Below, piece after piece: positions 15,926 through 24,630 of a stretch of DNA of 64,000 bases. This DNA is from an uncultured bacterium (lineage in GTDB: Bacteria; Verrucomicrobiota; Kiritimatiellia; RFP12; UBA1067). The notes beneath the pieces were generated by a model, which was given only the letters and a program-made list of their open reading frames with translations, made no database searches and was not told the DNA's origin. Within the stretch, counting starts at the first letter, position 1. Each line of letters begins with the position of its first letter. The DNA lies in NCBI GenBank assembly GCA_902799385.1, contig CADCAK010000010.1, forward strand, positions 1 through 64,000. Reading direction: 5' to 3'. The translations under genes were made by a program, and so were the position numbers.

Positions 15926-18900
15926 TCAAACGACAGAGCCGAAGAGAGCCCTCAGCTTGTCTGTCGTAACGGGTTTCGCGATGACCTTCGCAAAGAGACT
16001 CATGTCGTAGGTGGAGCCCACGTCGACGTCTGCCGTAACTGCGACGACGGGGATTTCAGCAAGCCGCCTGTCGCGGCGCATCGCCTCGGCGAGCTGCGTG
16101 CCATCCATCTTCGGCATCCACATGTCGGTGAGGACGAGATCGGGGATCCAGTCTTTCATCACCTCAATCGCCTTCTCCCCGTCCTCTGCATAGCGAACCT
16201 CCTTGATCTTCAGGTTCCCGAGGTGAATCCCGAGGATCTTGCGGTTCATCGTCATGTCGTCCACGACGAGGACGCGTTCGGGGAGCACCTCGCGGATCAC
16301 CTGTTCTGCGGCGCGGGGAATCATGGAGATGTTCTGCACGACGACAAGGTTCGGGATGTCGATCTTGAACGTCGTTCCCTTGCCGAGCTCACTCGTCACG
16401 CTGACAGTGCCTCCCGCGTTGTCCACCATGCGTTTCACGATCGGGAGGCCGAGACCCGTACCTGTGATCTCTCCGGAGCTCGACTGCATGCGGCTGCGTA
16501 TGTCCTGGATGAACGGGTCAAAGAGATGATTCATCTTTTCCTGGGAGATTCCGCATCCAGTGTCGCTGACCTCGAGATGAAGGTTGCAGATCGCCGCATC
16601 CCACCTCGCCCTGATGATAATCTCGCCCTGCTCGGTGAACTTCGCCGCGTTCCCCACAAGGTTGATGAGTATCTGCCGCACACCCTGCTGCGCGAGCTCG
16701 ACGATTGGCAGTTGCTCCGGCGGCGGCGCTTCTATCCTGAGCTTGACACCATGCCTACGCACCCGGTAGCCGAAGATGGCGGGCAGTTCCTTGAGAAGCG
16801 ACGCGACATCGCACACACCCGTTCGCATGCTCATCGCGCCCGCCTCGAGCTTCGAGAGGTCGAGGATGTCGTTGATCAGGTCAAGGAGCGCGCTTGAGCT
16901 GACGAGGATGCCTTCGATGTACTCCCTGCGGTGCTGCTCGTCCGTATCCTCGCGCGCAAGGAACTCCCCAAAACCAATGACAGCGTTGAGCGGCGTCCGC
17001 AGCTCGTGCGACATCATCGCGAGGAAGCGCGTCTTCGCCTGGGCGTGGTCCTCGGCCGCCGCCGCCGCCCTGTTGGCCTTCTTCGTCTGCCTGACGAGCA
17101 ACGCGATCATGACCGAGCCGAACAGAATAACGCCAAGCAGCACGCACGAAACGACAACGGCAATCGCGTGCGTCAGTTCGGTCTTCGTCATGCCGAAGAT
17201 CTTGTGGGTTACCTGGCGCTCTGCGACAGCCTTCATGAAGAGCTCCTGCATGTAGCTCGCGTCGATGCTCATGGCGGTCTTGTAGAGGATCGAGATGAGT
17301 TCCTGCGGCACATACTTGTTGGCAAACATCTCAAAGTCCAGGTAGTCGCCCTCCGCCTGATAGAAGTCGGCTACGGTCTGCGGCACAGGTATGGCGAACA
17401 CGGACTTCGCGCCGTACGTCGCCTTCTCGGCGGCAGCAGGGAACGGCACCCACAACTCTGTCTCGCCGCGCAGGAACTTCGCCTCCGCCGTCTCGATGCC
17501 GGTCTGCTCCTGCGGCTCGATCTTGAGCCCCGTCCTCCGGGCAAGCTCGGACACGAACGCACCCACCAGCCCCATCGGATGGCCGTGTCCGTCGAAGAGC
17601 TGGACTGGCCACGGGGAGAAGTCTATGACGACCGGCTTGCCGGACTTCACTCGGTCGGCAAGCCACTGGGCTTCCTTGAGCGTCAGGGCGGCCATCTCGC
17701 GGTGAGCGCCGTAGTGGTGCTCGCTTATCATCCTCATGTACTTCGGCAGGTCGTCGCACACCGCGTCGAGCGCATGCTCCAGATCATCGAAGATGTCGTT
17801 GCGCTTCAGCGATGCGCATATGTACATTGGATGCGATGCGTAGAGGTGCAGAGGGGTCTCATTCGCCAGTTCCGGCATCTCGACGTCAACGCAGGCGTCG
17901 ACCTCGCCCTTGAAGTACGCGGAAATCATCGCACGGTCGGTATGGTACTCCTTCCATGTGATATCCAACTCTCCCTGCTGAATTTGCCTCTTGACCCGCT
18001 CCGCACTGACCGAGTTGGCAAGCATTCCGACCCTCATTCCAGCCCAGGTCGAGGGCTCTCCCGGCTTGTACTTGCTTCCTGGATGCGCCCAGAGGTAGAC
18101 CCGGAGGATTCCCACTGGCGTATGCGGATAGTGGAACATTTCGCGGCGCGACGCTGCAAAGCCGATGCCGCCTATAAGGTCAAGCCTTCCTGTGCGCACA
18201 TCCTCCAGGCTTTCGTCGTAGCCGCCATAGACGTAGTCTGGCGTCCAACGCGTAATTCCGCATATCGTCTTCATCCACTGCGCGAGAGCACCGGACTTCT
18301 CGCCGTCCGGCGTTACCTCGAAGAGGTCGCCTCGGCTGTACGCGGCGACGCGTACGCGGTTCTGCGGCTTAGGGATGCCAAGAAGCTCCTCGCGCCAGGC
18401 GTCGATATGGTCGATGTGGTCGATGTAGCAGTCGCGCCATTTGCTGTTCAGTCGCTCGAACAGCTCCGGCTTGTCCTTGCGCACCGCGAAATACACGTTG
18501 CGCGCCCCGATCGGAACAATCTCGACAAGTCCCTCCGGACGCTTGCTGAACGGGGTGTAGAGGAATAGGACTTCTATGTCTCCCTCGCGCAAGGCATTGA
18601 CCGCGCCCTCGCTTGTCGGGTACTCCACATACTCCGGCGAGAGCTTCGCGTGCTCAAAGTAGTCGACCCTGTCACTGTTCTGTCCCTGCGAGACGGGGGA
18701 ATAGCCGACGCGAAGACTCGGCCATTCCGTGATCTTCGTCGACATCAACTCGATGGCACGGGAAGGCATCGCGTAAAGCGCGAAGTGCATGCGTCCCATC
18801 GGCTGAAGCGGAAAGTCGTAGTCCTTCAGCAGTTCCGGCGTCCGAAACGCCGAGCAAATGACGTCGGCATCCTCCGGCGATATGACGTTGTCGCCGCTGT

Positions 18901-19093
18901 TCTTTACGTGCTCGACCTCCAAGCCGGAAGTCTTAAGCACGCAGTCCATTATCCTACAGCAGAACGTGACGTCGGACGCCGCCCAGTGGTCCAGCTCTGC
19001 GCTTCTCACGCAGTCCGCGACCTTGACGGTCTCGGCAAAAAGCGGCTGCATGGCAAGAGCCGCGAAGGAAAAGGATAGAAACAGTTTTTTCAT
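15926..19093 (-). CDS. Hybrid sensor histidine kinase with periplasmic solute-binding domains
   Basis: 1055 residues. Signal peptide 1-20 (cut after MQPLFA). Three substrate-binding-protein-like segments follow: about 22-240, about 245-470 (NRVRVAAYSRGDLFEV, then GRLDLIGGIGFAASRREMF, SBP_bac_3 type) and a shorter one about 485-585 (GKPVVIDFSPWPVQLFD). One TM is at about 643-667. HisKA has His696 in MMSHELRTPLNAV. HATPase_c shows NLVGNAAKF, DTGCGI and GTGLGLPIV. A receiver domain occupies 940-1055, with acidic pocket VVDD, acceptor Asp990 (VLTDMWMPKMDG) and the conserved lysine in AKPVTT. It starts on the last base of the STAS stop (TAATG) and heads the glycosyltransferase genes, so it probably senses a periplasmic ligand to control polysaccharide output; the link is inference. 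Confidence 0.9.
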   Translation of the reverse strand: MKKLFLSFSFAALAMQPLFAETVKVADCVRSAELDHWAASDVTFCCRIMDCVLKTSGLEVEHVKNSGDNVISPEDADVICSAFRTPELLKDYDFPLQPMGRMHFALYAMPSRAIELMSTKITEWPSLRVGYSPVSQGQNSDRVDYFEHAKLSPEYVEYPTSEGAVNALREGDIEVLFLYTPFSKRPEGLVEIVPIGARNVYFAVRKDKPELFERLNSKWRDCYIDHIDHIDAWREELLGIPKPQNRVRVAAYSRGDLFEVTPDGEKSGALAQWMKTICGITRWTPDYVYGGYDESLEDVRTGRLDLIGGIGFAASRREMFHYPHTPVGILRVYLWAHPGSKYKPGEPSTWAGMRVGMLANSVSAERVKRQIQQGELDITWKEYHTDRAMISAYFKGEVDACVDVEMPELANETPLHLYASHPMYICASLKRNDIFDDLEHALDAVCDDLPKYMRMISEHHYGAHREMAALTLKEAQWLADRVKSGKPVVIDFSPWPVQLFDGHGHPMGLVGAFVSELARRTGLKIEPQEQTGIETAEAKFLRGETELWVPFPAAAEKATYGAKSVFAIPVPQTVADFYQAEGDYLDFEMFANKYVPQELISILYKTAMSIDASYMQELFMKAVAERQVTHKIFGMTKTELTHAIAVVVSCVLLGVILFGSVMIALLVRQTKKANRAAAAAEDHAQAKTRFLAMMSHELRTPLNAVIGFGEFLAREDTDEQHRREYIEGILVSSSALLDLINDILDLSKLEAGAMSMRTGVCDVASLLKELPAIFGYRVRRHGVKLRIEAPPPEQLPIVELAQQGVRQILINLVGNAAKFTEQGEIIIRARWDAAICNLHLEVSDTGCGISQEKMNHLFDPFIQDIRSRMQSSSGEITGTGLGLPIVKRMVDNAGGTVSVTSELGKGTTFKIDIPNLVVVQNISMIPRAAEQVIREVLPERVLVVDDMTMNRKILGIHLGNLKIKEVRYAEDGEKAIEVMKDWIPDLVLTDMWMPKMDGTQLAEAMRRDRRLAEIPVVAVTADVDVGSTYDMSLFAKVIAKPVTTDKLRALFGSVV

Positions 19094-19416
19094 TAGAATT
19101 TTGCGTCTTCCACCGTCGGGACGATCTCAAAAACGCGGCTCACCTTGGTTATGTCGAACACGATCTTGGGGCCCGACTGGAGCGCGGCAAGAACGACCTT
19201 TCCGCCGCCGGCCTTCGCCTTCTGGAGAATCTGCACGAGAACGCCGAGCCCGCTTGAGTCGATGTGAACCATGCCGCTCAGGTCGAAAAGCACGCTCGAC
19301 CCCTCTTCCATCTGCGAAAGGATTTCCTCGCGAAGCTCCGGCGCAACGGCCGCGACAAGCCTCCCGTCTACATCCACTTTCAGCAACTTGTCCTGCTTTG
19401 TGATATTCCAGCCCAT
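19093..19416 (-). CDS. STAS-domain anti-sigma-factor antagonist
   Basis: 107 residues. I chose the second ATG (19416) because the AAAGGA site is 10 nt away; the first ATG (19425) is only 1 nt from it. The fold pattern is that of SpoIIAA: KLLKVDVDGRLVAAVAPELREEIL, SSVLFDLSGM, then the phosphorylation-loop motif HIDSSGLGVLVQILQKAK and VVLAALQSGPKIVFDIT. In SpoIIAA/RsbV proteins the serine in DSSG is phosphorylated by an anti-sigma kinase. No partner anti-sigma kinase or PP2C phosphatase is seen nearby. Coupling to the hybrid kinase gene (1-nt overlap) suggests the two belong to one regulatory module in front of the polysaccharide genes. Confidence 0.85.
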   Translation of the reverse strand: MGWNITKQDKLLKVDVDGRLVAAVAPELREEILSQMEEGSSVLFDLSGMVHIDSSGLGVLVQILQKAKAGGGKVVLAALQSGPKIVFDITKVSRVFEIVPTVEDAKF

Positions 19417-19443
19417 TTTACACATGTCCTTTCTATTTTTGAT

Positions 19444-20493
19444 TTAGTTAAATACCTCCCAGTCGCGCATCAGCGAGTCGTCTGGCGCCGCCCAATCGCT
19501 GACATGCCGCTTGATGGACTCAAGGATCCTGACGACGGGATTCAGCGCGAAAGTGCTAATATCGCCAATGGAACGTCGCCTCACTACCCACCGCGCGGCG
19601 TTGCGGAGCGTACGCCTGTAGTCGTCGTCGCCAACGGCGGCAATCACCTCCGCATGCCCGTTCAGCCACGTTTCGCGCGCCGTCTCCAAGTCGCACACGG
19701 GCTCTTCGGTCGGACGGAACTTCCACTCGACCGCGCGGTCATAAAGCCCGCCGTCGCCCTGCGCCTTGAGCTCCGCCGCCCGCTCCTCGGCGCACCAGCG
19801 GTAGAGGCCGCGCGAAACAAGGAAGGCGTCTCCCGCGCCGAGAATGCACTTGTTGATGTTGCGATTGACAAAAGCGCGATCTGCGCCGGACATTTGACTT
19901 TCGACAGTCGACGCGCAATCAACTTTACACTTTGCACTTTCAACTTTACACTTTGCCAAAAGGAGCCCCATCCCTCGGTTCATCATCAGCCGCGCGGCCT
20001 CCATCCACGGCAGCTTCGCCGCGTCGATCTTCGCAATGCCGGCGAAAAGCTCCTCGCCCTTCTTCCCTGCGACGTCGAAATAGCCGCGCACGAGCTCCTG
20101 TACCATGATCCGCTCTTCGTCGTGCTTTAGCCGCCACGGGATCTTCACGGCAAAATCCACGTCAACGCCGAGCTTCTTCGACCACTTCCCAGAAACAGGC
20201 TTCAACGCCTCGCCAATCGCCCCCAGCGTCTCCGCCTCAGGCACACCATCCTCGGTAATCGCAAAGAAATCCAAATCGTTCGAGAGAGCATTCCTCCGCT
20301 CTTCACTTTCAACTTTCAACTTTCCACTTTTAACTTCCCTAACCCCACCCTCGCCACGGCCATAGCCGCCGCCAAGGACGACGCCGGCGAGGCGGGGAAT
20401 GCAAAGCGAGTCTATCTCGCGCCCCATTTCGGCGCAAGCGTCATCGACGAGCCGGTCCAGTTCCGGACAATTGCCTGAAACATGCCGTCCCAT
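19444..20493 (-). CDS. Nucleotidyltransferase-like protein heading the exopolysaccharide run
   Basis: 349 residues. GVVLGGGYGRGEGG followed about 25 residues later by NDLDFFAI resembles the GG/GS and DxD motifs of pol-beta-type nucleotidyltransferases. A third acidic site may be VDVDFAVKI. The substrate is unknown; the DNA polymerase beta superfamily includes antitoxin MNT and lincosamide/kanamycin transferases. Two foreign low-complexity insertions interrupt it: EVKSGKLKVESEERR between the GG and DxD motifs, and AKCKVESAKCKVDCAS near the middle. Both come from heptamer arrays. The promoter at 20532-20540 gives a leader of about 30 nt with a GAAGGAAAG Shine-Dalgarno. The STAS gene follows after 27 nt. 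Confidence 0.6.
   Translation of the reverse strand: MGRHVSGNCPELDRLVDDACAEMGREIDSLCIPRLAGVVLGGGYGRGEGGVREVKSGKLKVESEERRNALSNDLDFFAITEDGVPEAETLGAIGEALKPVSGKWSKKLGVDVDFAVKIPWRLKHDEERIMVQELVRGYFDVAGKKGEELFAGIAKIDAAKLPWMEAARLMMNRGMGLLLAKCKVESAKCKVDCASTVESQMSGADRAFVNRNINKCILGAGDAFLVSRGLYRWCAEERAAELKAQGDGGLYDRAVEWKFRPTEEPVCDLETARETWLNGHAEVIAAVGDDDYRRTLRNAARWVVRRRSIGDISTFALNPVVRILESIKRHVSDWAAPDDSLMRDWEVFN
19891..19957 (-). repeat. Heptamer array in the nucleotidyltransferase gene (3' copy)
   Basis: Units aacttta, cactttg, cactttc, aacttta, cactttg lie at 19920-19957. They are preceded by opposite-looking remnants (tttgactttcgacagtcgac). Read in frame as KCKVESAKCKVD. Confidence 0.7.
20301..20340 (-). 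repeat. Heptamer array in the nucleotidyltransferase gene (5' copy)
   Basis: Units cactttc, aactttc, aactttc, cactttt, aacttcc. In frame as EVKSGKLKVESE, placed between the two catalytic motifs. Confidence 0.7.
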
Positions 20494-20531
20494 CAGGTAT
20501 TCTTTCCTTCTTCACCCTTCATTAGTGTGGT

Positions 20532-20540
20532 ATTATACCA
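20532..20540 (-). promoter_or_regulatory. Extended -10 promoter (TGGTATAAT)
   Basis: Preceded by AATTT, as in other members of the set. It would start the nucleotidyltransferase-STAS-kinase-glycosyltransferase run about 30 nt upstream of the ATG at 20493. Confidence 0.55.
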
Positions 20541-20563
20541 AAATTTCGCGCATACAGACAAAC

Positions 20564-20806
20564 TCAATCGGCCCATGCCGAGTAATCCGGGTTGCCTGCA
20601 GGACTCGACCAGTGAACCATGTTGTAGATTGTCGCGGAGTCTATTCCAAGCGTCTTGACCATCTCACGAGTAAGCTTGTAGTCGCAAGCCATGACATGTA
20701 CGCCGCCGAGACCCGCTTTCTCGCACCTGGCGCGGAACTCCGCAAGTGCGCCAAAGCACCAGGCCGACATTGCTGCCGCAAGAATTGTTCGGCATAGCGT
20801 TCTCAT
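20564..20806 (-). pseudogene. Short secreted fragment, probably a truncated gene
   Basis: 80 residues with an AAAGGAAC site before the ATG at 20806 and a clear signal peptide (MRTLCRTILAAAMSAWCFG, cut near ALA). The mature part, EFRARCEKAGLGGVHVMACDY to NPDYSAWAD, has the look of the opening strand and helix of a larger secreted enzyme, and the frame ends abruptly at TGA. I do not recognise the family. It could be a genuine small secreted protein, but the sudden end after a typical enzyme-like start makes truncation more likely. It follows the DUF3857 gene by about 95 nt. Confidence 0.4.
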
Positions 20807-20901
20807 CTTGCTTCAGTTCCTTTGTTCACTTCACCATTCGTGTCTCACTCCTAAGAATGTGCAAAAGGTGATCATCCTCACGAGCTACGGCGACAACACG
20901 C

Positions 20902-23900
20902 CTATTTCGCCGGCCTGCGGACGACAATCGTCGAGTTCGCCTTGGAGCCGGAGAGACGGTTCCACTCCTTGAGTAGGACGAGGTATTCCGCAGGCAGCAT
21001 GGTAGCGCGGCGGACGTTGTTCCTGAACACGATGTCCACCGAAAGCACGCCGTCCCTAACCTCCGAGCCGACCGTTGTGCCGAACCAGAGCTCTTCGGGA
21101 TTCGCCGGGTTGCGTATCTCAAGCGGCGCAGGCAGGCATTCTACCTCCGTATATCCCTTCGGGAACACGATCCTGTGACGGGTCGTCTCGGGCGTCTCCA
21201 CGCCGCCTATCCCGATGGGCAGTTCGCGCGTCGTCCCGACGATCCCGAAGGGGTGCGAGGCGAGCTGCGGGACATCAAACGATATCGCGTCGCCGGAGAC
21301 GACGGCCATGTCGGGAATGAACGCCGAGAACAAAAGCACAAACGGATATCCCTCGACGTCGGTCACGAGCTCGCGCGTCGCGCTCGCAGACTGGGCAATC
21401 TTGCCAAGCATCTGCTGGAAGTGGCGCGAACGTATCTCGGGCAGCATCTCCGCATAAAGCTTCCGCGACGACCCCACCGCCGCGCCGCGCAGCTCAAGCG
21501 AGTAGTCGAGATCGACCGCGCCGTTCTCGCGGACCGAGAACCCAAGCGTCTCGTTCTCTGCCCCTGCGAGATCGACGCAGGTGGCGGCAATGGTGCCGAA
21601 GCCGCCCGTCTGCGGGTCGAGGAACTCCGAGCCGTCGAAGGCCGTCGCGCCGAGCGGGGTGTATTCATTCTCGGTTCCGAGGTAGTATGTCGTTGTCTCG
21701 CCGCCCCACCAGAGGAAGCCGCCCTTCCGCTCCCTGACGCGGCATAGCGCGGTCGAAAAGCGCGCGACGTTCGGGAACTCGAACTTGTCGCGGGCGAGGA
21801 CGGCGCATGACGACGCAGCGGTGTCGCCTGCGAACACGATGTCGGCGTCGTAGCCTGCGCCCTTCAAAAGCGCGCATAGCGTGCGGATGTAGCCGATGCG
21901 CGTCGCGTACCGTTCCTTGAGGACGGTCTCCGGCGCGACGACGTGGTCTTCAAGGCGTATCTCCCCGAAACCCGGCCCCGCGCAACGGACATGCCGCGTC
22001 ATCCAGTTGCGGATATCGACGATGCCGGACGGTATGCCGTATTCGGCGGGATCGACGGGATCGGGATCTAGCGCGCGGTACTTCGCTGCGGCGGATGCGA
22101 ACGAGTTGGACGAAATCGTGGCCGAATCGCGCCAGAGGACGCCGGACGGCAGCATCTTCTCGTCGGGGAGAAGACGCGGGTTCTTCACTTCGCGCTTCCA
22201 GTCCCCGACGCGCACCGAGAGGAAGTCAGTCGGCTTGAACGTGTCGAAGAAGAAGTTCGCATAGAACGGAAGAGGCGCGTCCTTTACGGTCGTGACTACC
22301 GTGTAGGAAATGACGCTGCCAATCTCGACGGACGGAAGGTTGACGACGAGCTGCTTCGACGCGGGGTAGCGCGGCGCAGAGGCGACCCAGTCGGCGTCGA
22401 GAACGCTTGTCTCCTTGGGCCCCGCGAACACGACCTGCCCGTTCCTGTTCGAGACGCTCGCAGAGACGAGCTCGACGGTCTTCCACGTCGGGTTGTACGT
22501 GAACTTGAGCTCGGCCGCGTTCTTCTTGCCCTTGTAGGTAAGTATCTCCTTCACGACGGTGTTAGTGGAAACCCACGTTGAATCGTCCGAGAGGTCGTAT
22601 GTCTTGACACTGGAGACTATGCGCTCGTTGGCGTTGGCGAGGCGGTCTTTCGCAAACGCGGGCTTCGCGCGCTCGGACGCCTCGACACGCTTGATGTTTT
22701 CGCGCAAGTCCTGGTACTCGTCAGGCGAGAACTCGACAGTGTCGACGGAAAGGCGCCTCACGAACACAAGCGTGTCGCCGTCGCGCCTGAACGTGCGGGT
22801 GAACGCATATCCGCCCTTGGTCACCTCGTCGGCCGGCATCGACGCCGTCGCGCCGACGGCGCCTGCGAGGTCGATCTCCATGCTCTCGTCGGCAAGGGCG
22901 GTAGAGGAGACCTTCAGTGGATACCTGCGGCGTTCGAGCGCGGTGCGCCCAGAAAGAAGCCAGTTCGCCGCGCCGAGCGCGGTGGAGAGCGAGGGTATGG
23001 AAAGCTCGTCGCGCGTCTCGCCGCGAAGCAGGACTTCGGGATACTTGACGAGGAGCTTCACGGCGAGCTCCTTCGTCGTGTCCTGCAGGTCCCTTGGCTC
23101 GATCTCGCACCGCATTAGCTCGGCGCCTGCCGAAACCGCCTGGACCGTCCTCTCGAACAGCTCACGGCGCTGCTCGGGCTTGAGCGACAGGAGATGGCGG
23201 CGATAGGCGTTGTCGTTGATGCCGCGAAGGGCGATCGCGTAGTCGGCGAGGAGGGAGCCGTCCTTGCCGAGACGCCCCTTCCCGACGACTGCGACCGCGT
23301 TGTTCGCCGGCGGCACGACGGGAGCGGTGCGAAGACCCTCGCCCTCCGGGTGCGCGACGAGATACGAGCAGTCGCCCAAGTACGCAGGGCAGAGGTCGCG
23401 GCTCGACTCGTCGGTTGGGTCCATGAGGATGTAGTCGCCGTCCATCTTCACCGCGACAATCGCGTGGTTGAAGAACGGCGTCGGCACCTCGGCGTCCATC
23501 TTGGCCGCGCTGACGCTGATAAGGACGGGATACGACTCGAAGCCCGCGATCCTGAACATGGCGACGAGCAGCGCCGCCTTGTCGCGGCACACGCCGTAGC
23601 GATTGTCAAAGGTGAGGTCAACGTCGTGCGGCGCGTAGCCGGGGGAGGTATCTTCCATCGTGAGACCCATGTAGCGAATCTCCTGCGAGACGAACTTGTA
23701 CATCGCGCGAACCTTGTCGATGGCCGTTGCATTTGCACCGGCGCTCGCCATTATCTCCTCGACCTTGTTCGTCATCGCGGCGTTCGTCTTTTCGAGGTGG
23801 GGGACCGAGACGTCCCAATACCACTTCGAGAGCTCCTGCCAGTTCGCAGTCGTCGAGACGCGTAGGTTCTGGCCCTGCGTCCAGTATGGGGGCATCGACG

Positions 23901-24567
23901 GCTCGGGGAACATCTGCGGCGAGTTCTCGGCCGTCCATCGGTAGACGATGCGCTCGCCGTTCGTGACGACGGACGAAACGACGTTGCCGAGCGGATTGCG
24001 CACCGCGATGCTCTTGAGCGGACGGGAGACGGGGCCGTCGATCATGACGGACGTGCGGACTATCGGCATCGTCGCCTCGAAAATCTCCATGTCGGCCCAC
24101 TGGTCCTTGACGCGGCTTTTCGTCACGGTGCGGCGCGTCTTGACGTGGAGCGTCTCGCCGACGTTGATGCCGGGGACGGAGCACGAAAGGACCTTGTCGA
24201 GGGGGTCGTAGATGTTGGCGGAGGTCGAAGAGTTGTCCGTCGCCTCCTTCATCGTCTCGGCGAAGTCCACGGTGCGGACGCTGCCATTGGCGTCGATGAT
24301 CTCGACGAGAAGTATCTCGCCCTTCCCATAGCGCAGGGAGTAGTCAATCGACAGAGTGGAGAGCGAGCGGCGGCCGCGCTCGGTAAGCACTTTCTTCCAG
24401 GTCTCCTCCGTCGCGACGTAGGTTCCGTCGGCCTGGTATACGGTTTCAACGTGCTCGTCTACAAGCACCACGTCGGCATCGGGGTACTTTTCCTTCGTGA
24501 TGTCGTCCGCAAGCGCCGAAAGCGCGCATAGCGCCAGGACGAGGACTGCAACCTTTGTTTCTTTCAT
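20902..24567 (-). CDS. Secreted double DUF3857/transglutaminase-like protein
   Basis: 1221 residues. Signal peptide about 1-20 (cut after ALA), with AAAGGAG before the ATG. The first half has a DUF3857 beta domain (about 25-235), then a transglutaminase core with Cys327 in RYGVCRDKAAL, His368 in FFNHAIVAV and Asp383 in ILMDPTDES, a complete Cys-His-Asp triad. The second half repeats the architecture: a DUF3857-like region (about 640-830), then a transglutaminase-like region about 870-960. There the expected GDCxDKA is replaced by ATRIGYIRTLCALLKGAGY, so it is probably inactive. The function of this family is unsettled; a periplasmic protein-processing or cross-linking role is plausible. It lies downstream of ktrB. 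Confidence 0.85.
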   Translation of the reverse strand: MKETKVAVLVLALCALSALADDITKEKYPDADVVLVDEHVETVYQADGTYVATEETWKKVLTERGRRSLSTLSIDYSLRYGKGEILLVEIIDANGSVRTVDFAETMKEATDNSSTSANIYDPLDKVLSCSVPGINVGETLHVKTRRTVTKSRVKDQWADMEIFEATMPIVRTSVMIDGPVSRPLKSIAVRNPLGNVVSSVVTNGERIVYRWTAENSPQMFPEPSMPPYWTQGQNLRVSTTANWQELSKWYWDVSVPHLEKTNAAMTNKVEEIMASAGANATAIDKVRAMYKFVSQEIRYMGLTMEDTSPGYAPHDVDLTFDNRYGVCRDKAALLVAMFRIAGFESYPVLISVSAAKMDAEVPTPFFNHAIVAVKMDGDYILMDPTDESSRDLCPAYLGDCSYLVAHPEGEGLRTAPVVPPANNAVAVVGKGRLGKDGSLLADYAIALRGINDNAYRRHLLSLKPEQRRELFERTVQAVSAGAELMRCEIEPRDLQDTTKELAVKLLVKYPEVLLRGETRDELSIPSLSTALGAANWLLSGRTALERRRYPLKVSSTALADESMEIDLAGAVGATASMPADEVTKGGYAFTRTFRRDGDTLVFVRRLSVDTVEFSPDEYQDLRENIKRVEASERAKPAFAKDRLANANERIVSSVKTYDLSDDSTWVSTNTVVKEILTYKGKKNAAELKFTYNPTWKTVELVSASVSNRNGQVVFAGPKETSVLDADWVASAPRYPASKQLVVNLPSVEIGSVISYTVVTTVKDAPLPFYANFFFDTFKPTDFLSVRVGDWKREVKNPRLLPDEKMLPSGVLWRDSATISSNSFASAAAKYRALDPDPVDPAEYGIPSGIVDIRNWMTRHVRCAGPGFGEIRLEDHVVAPETVLKERYATRIGYIRTLCALLKGAGYDADIVFAGDTAASSCAVLARDKFEFPNVARFSTALCRVRERKGGFLWWGGETTTYYLGTENEYTPLGATAFDGSEFLDPQTGGFGTIAATCVDLAGAENETLGFSVRENGAVDLDYSLELRGAAVGSSRKLYAEMLPEIRSRHFQQMLGKIAQSASATRELVTDVEGYPFVLLFSAFIPDMAVVSGDAISFDVPQLASHPFGIVGTTRELPIGIGGVETPETTRHRIVFPKGYTEVECLPAPLEIRNPANPEELWFGTTVGSEVRDGVLSVDIVFRNNVRRATMLPAEYLVLLKEWNRLSGSKANSTIVVRRPAK

Positions 24568-24630
24568 TTCGTATTCTCCTTTCGTTGCGTGAAGGTGGAT
24601 GACATTACGGCACTCCGGCCTTTGCCCGCT

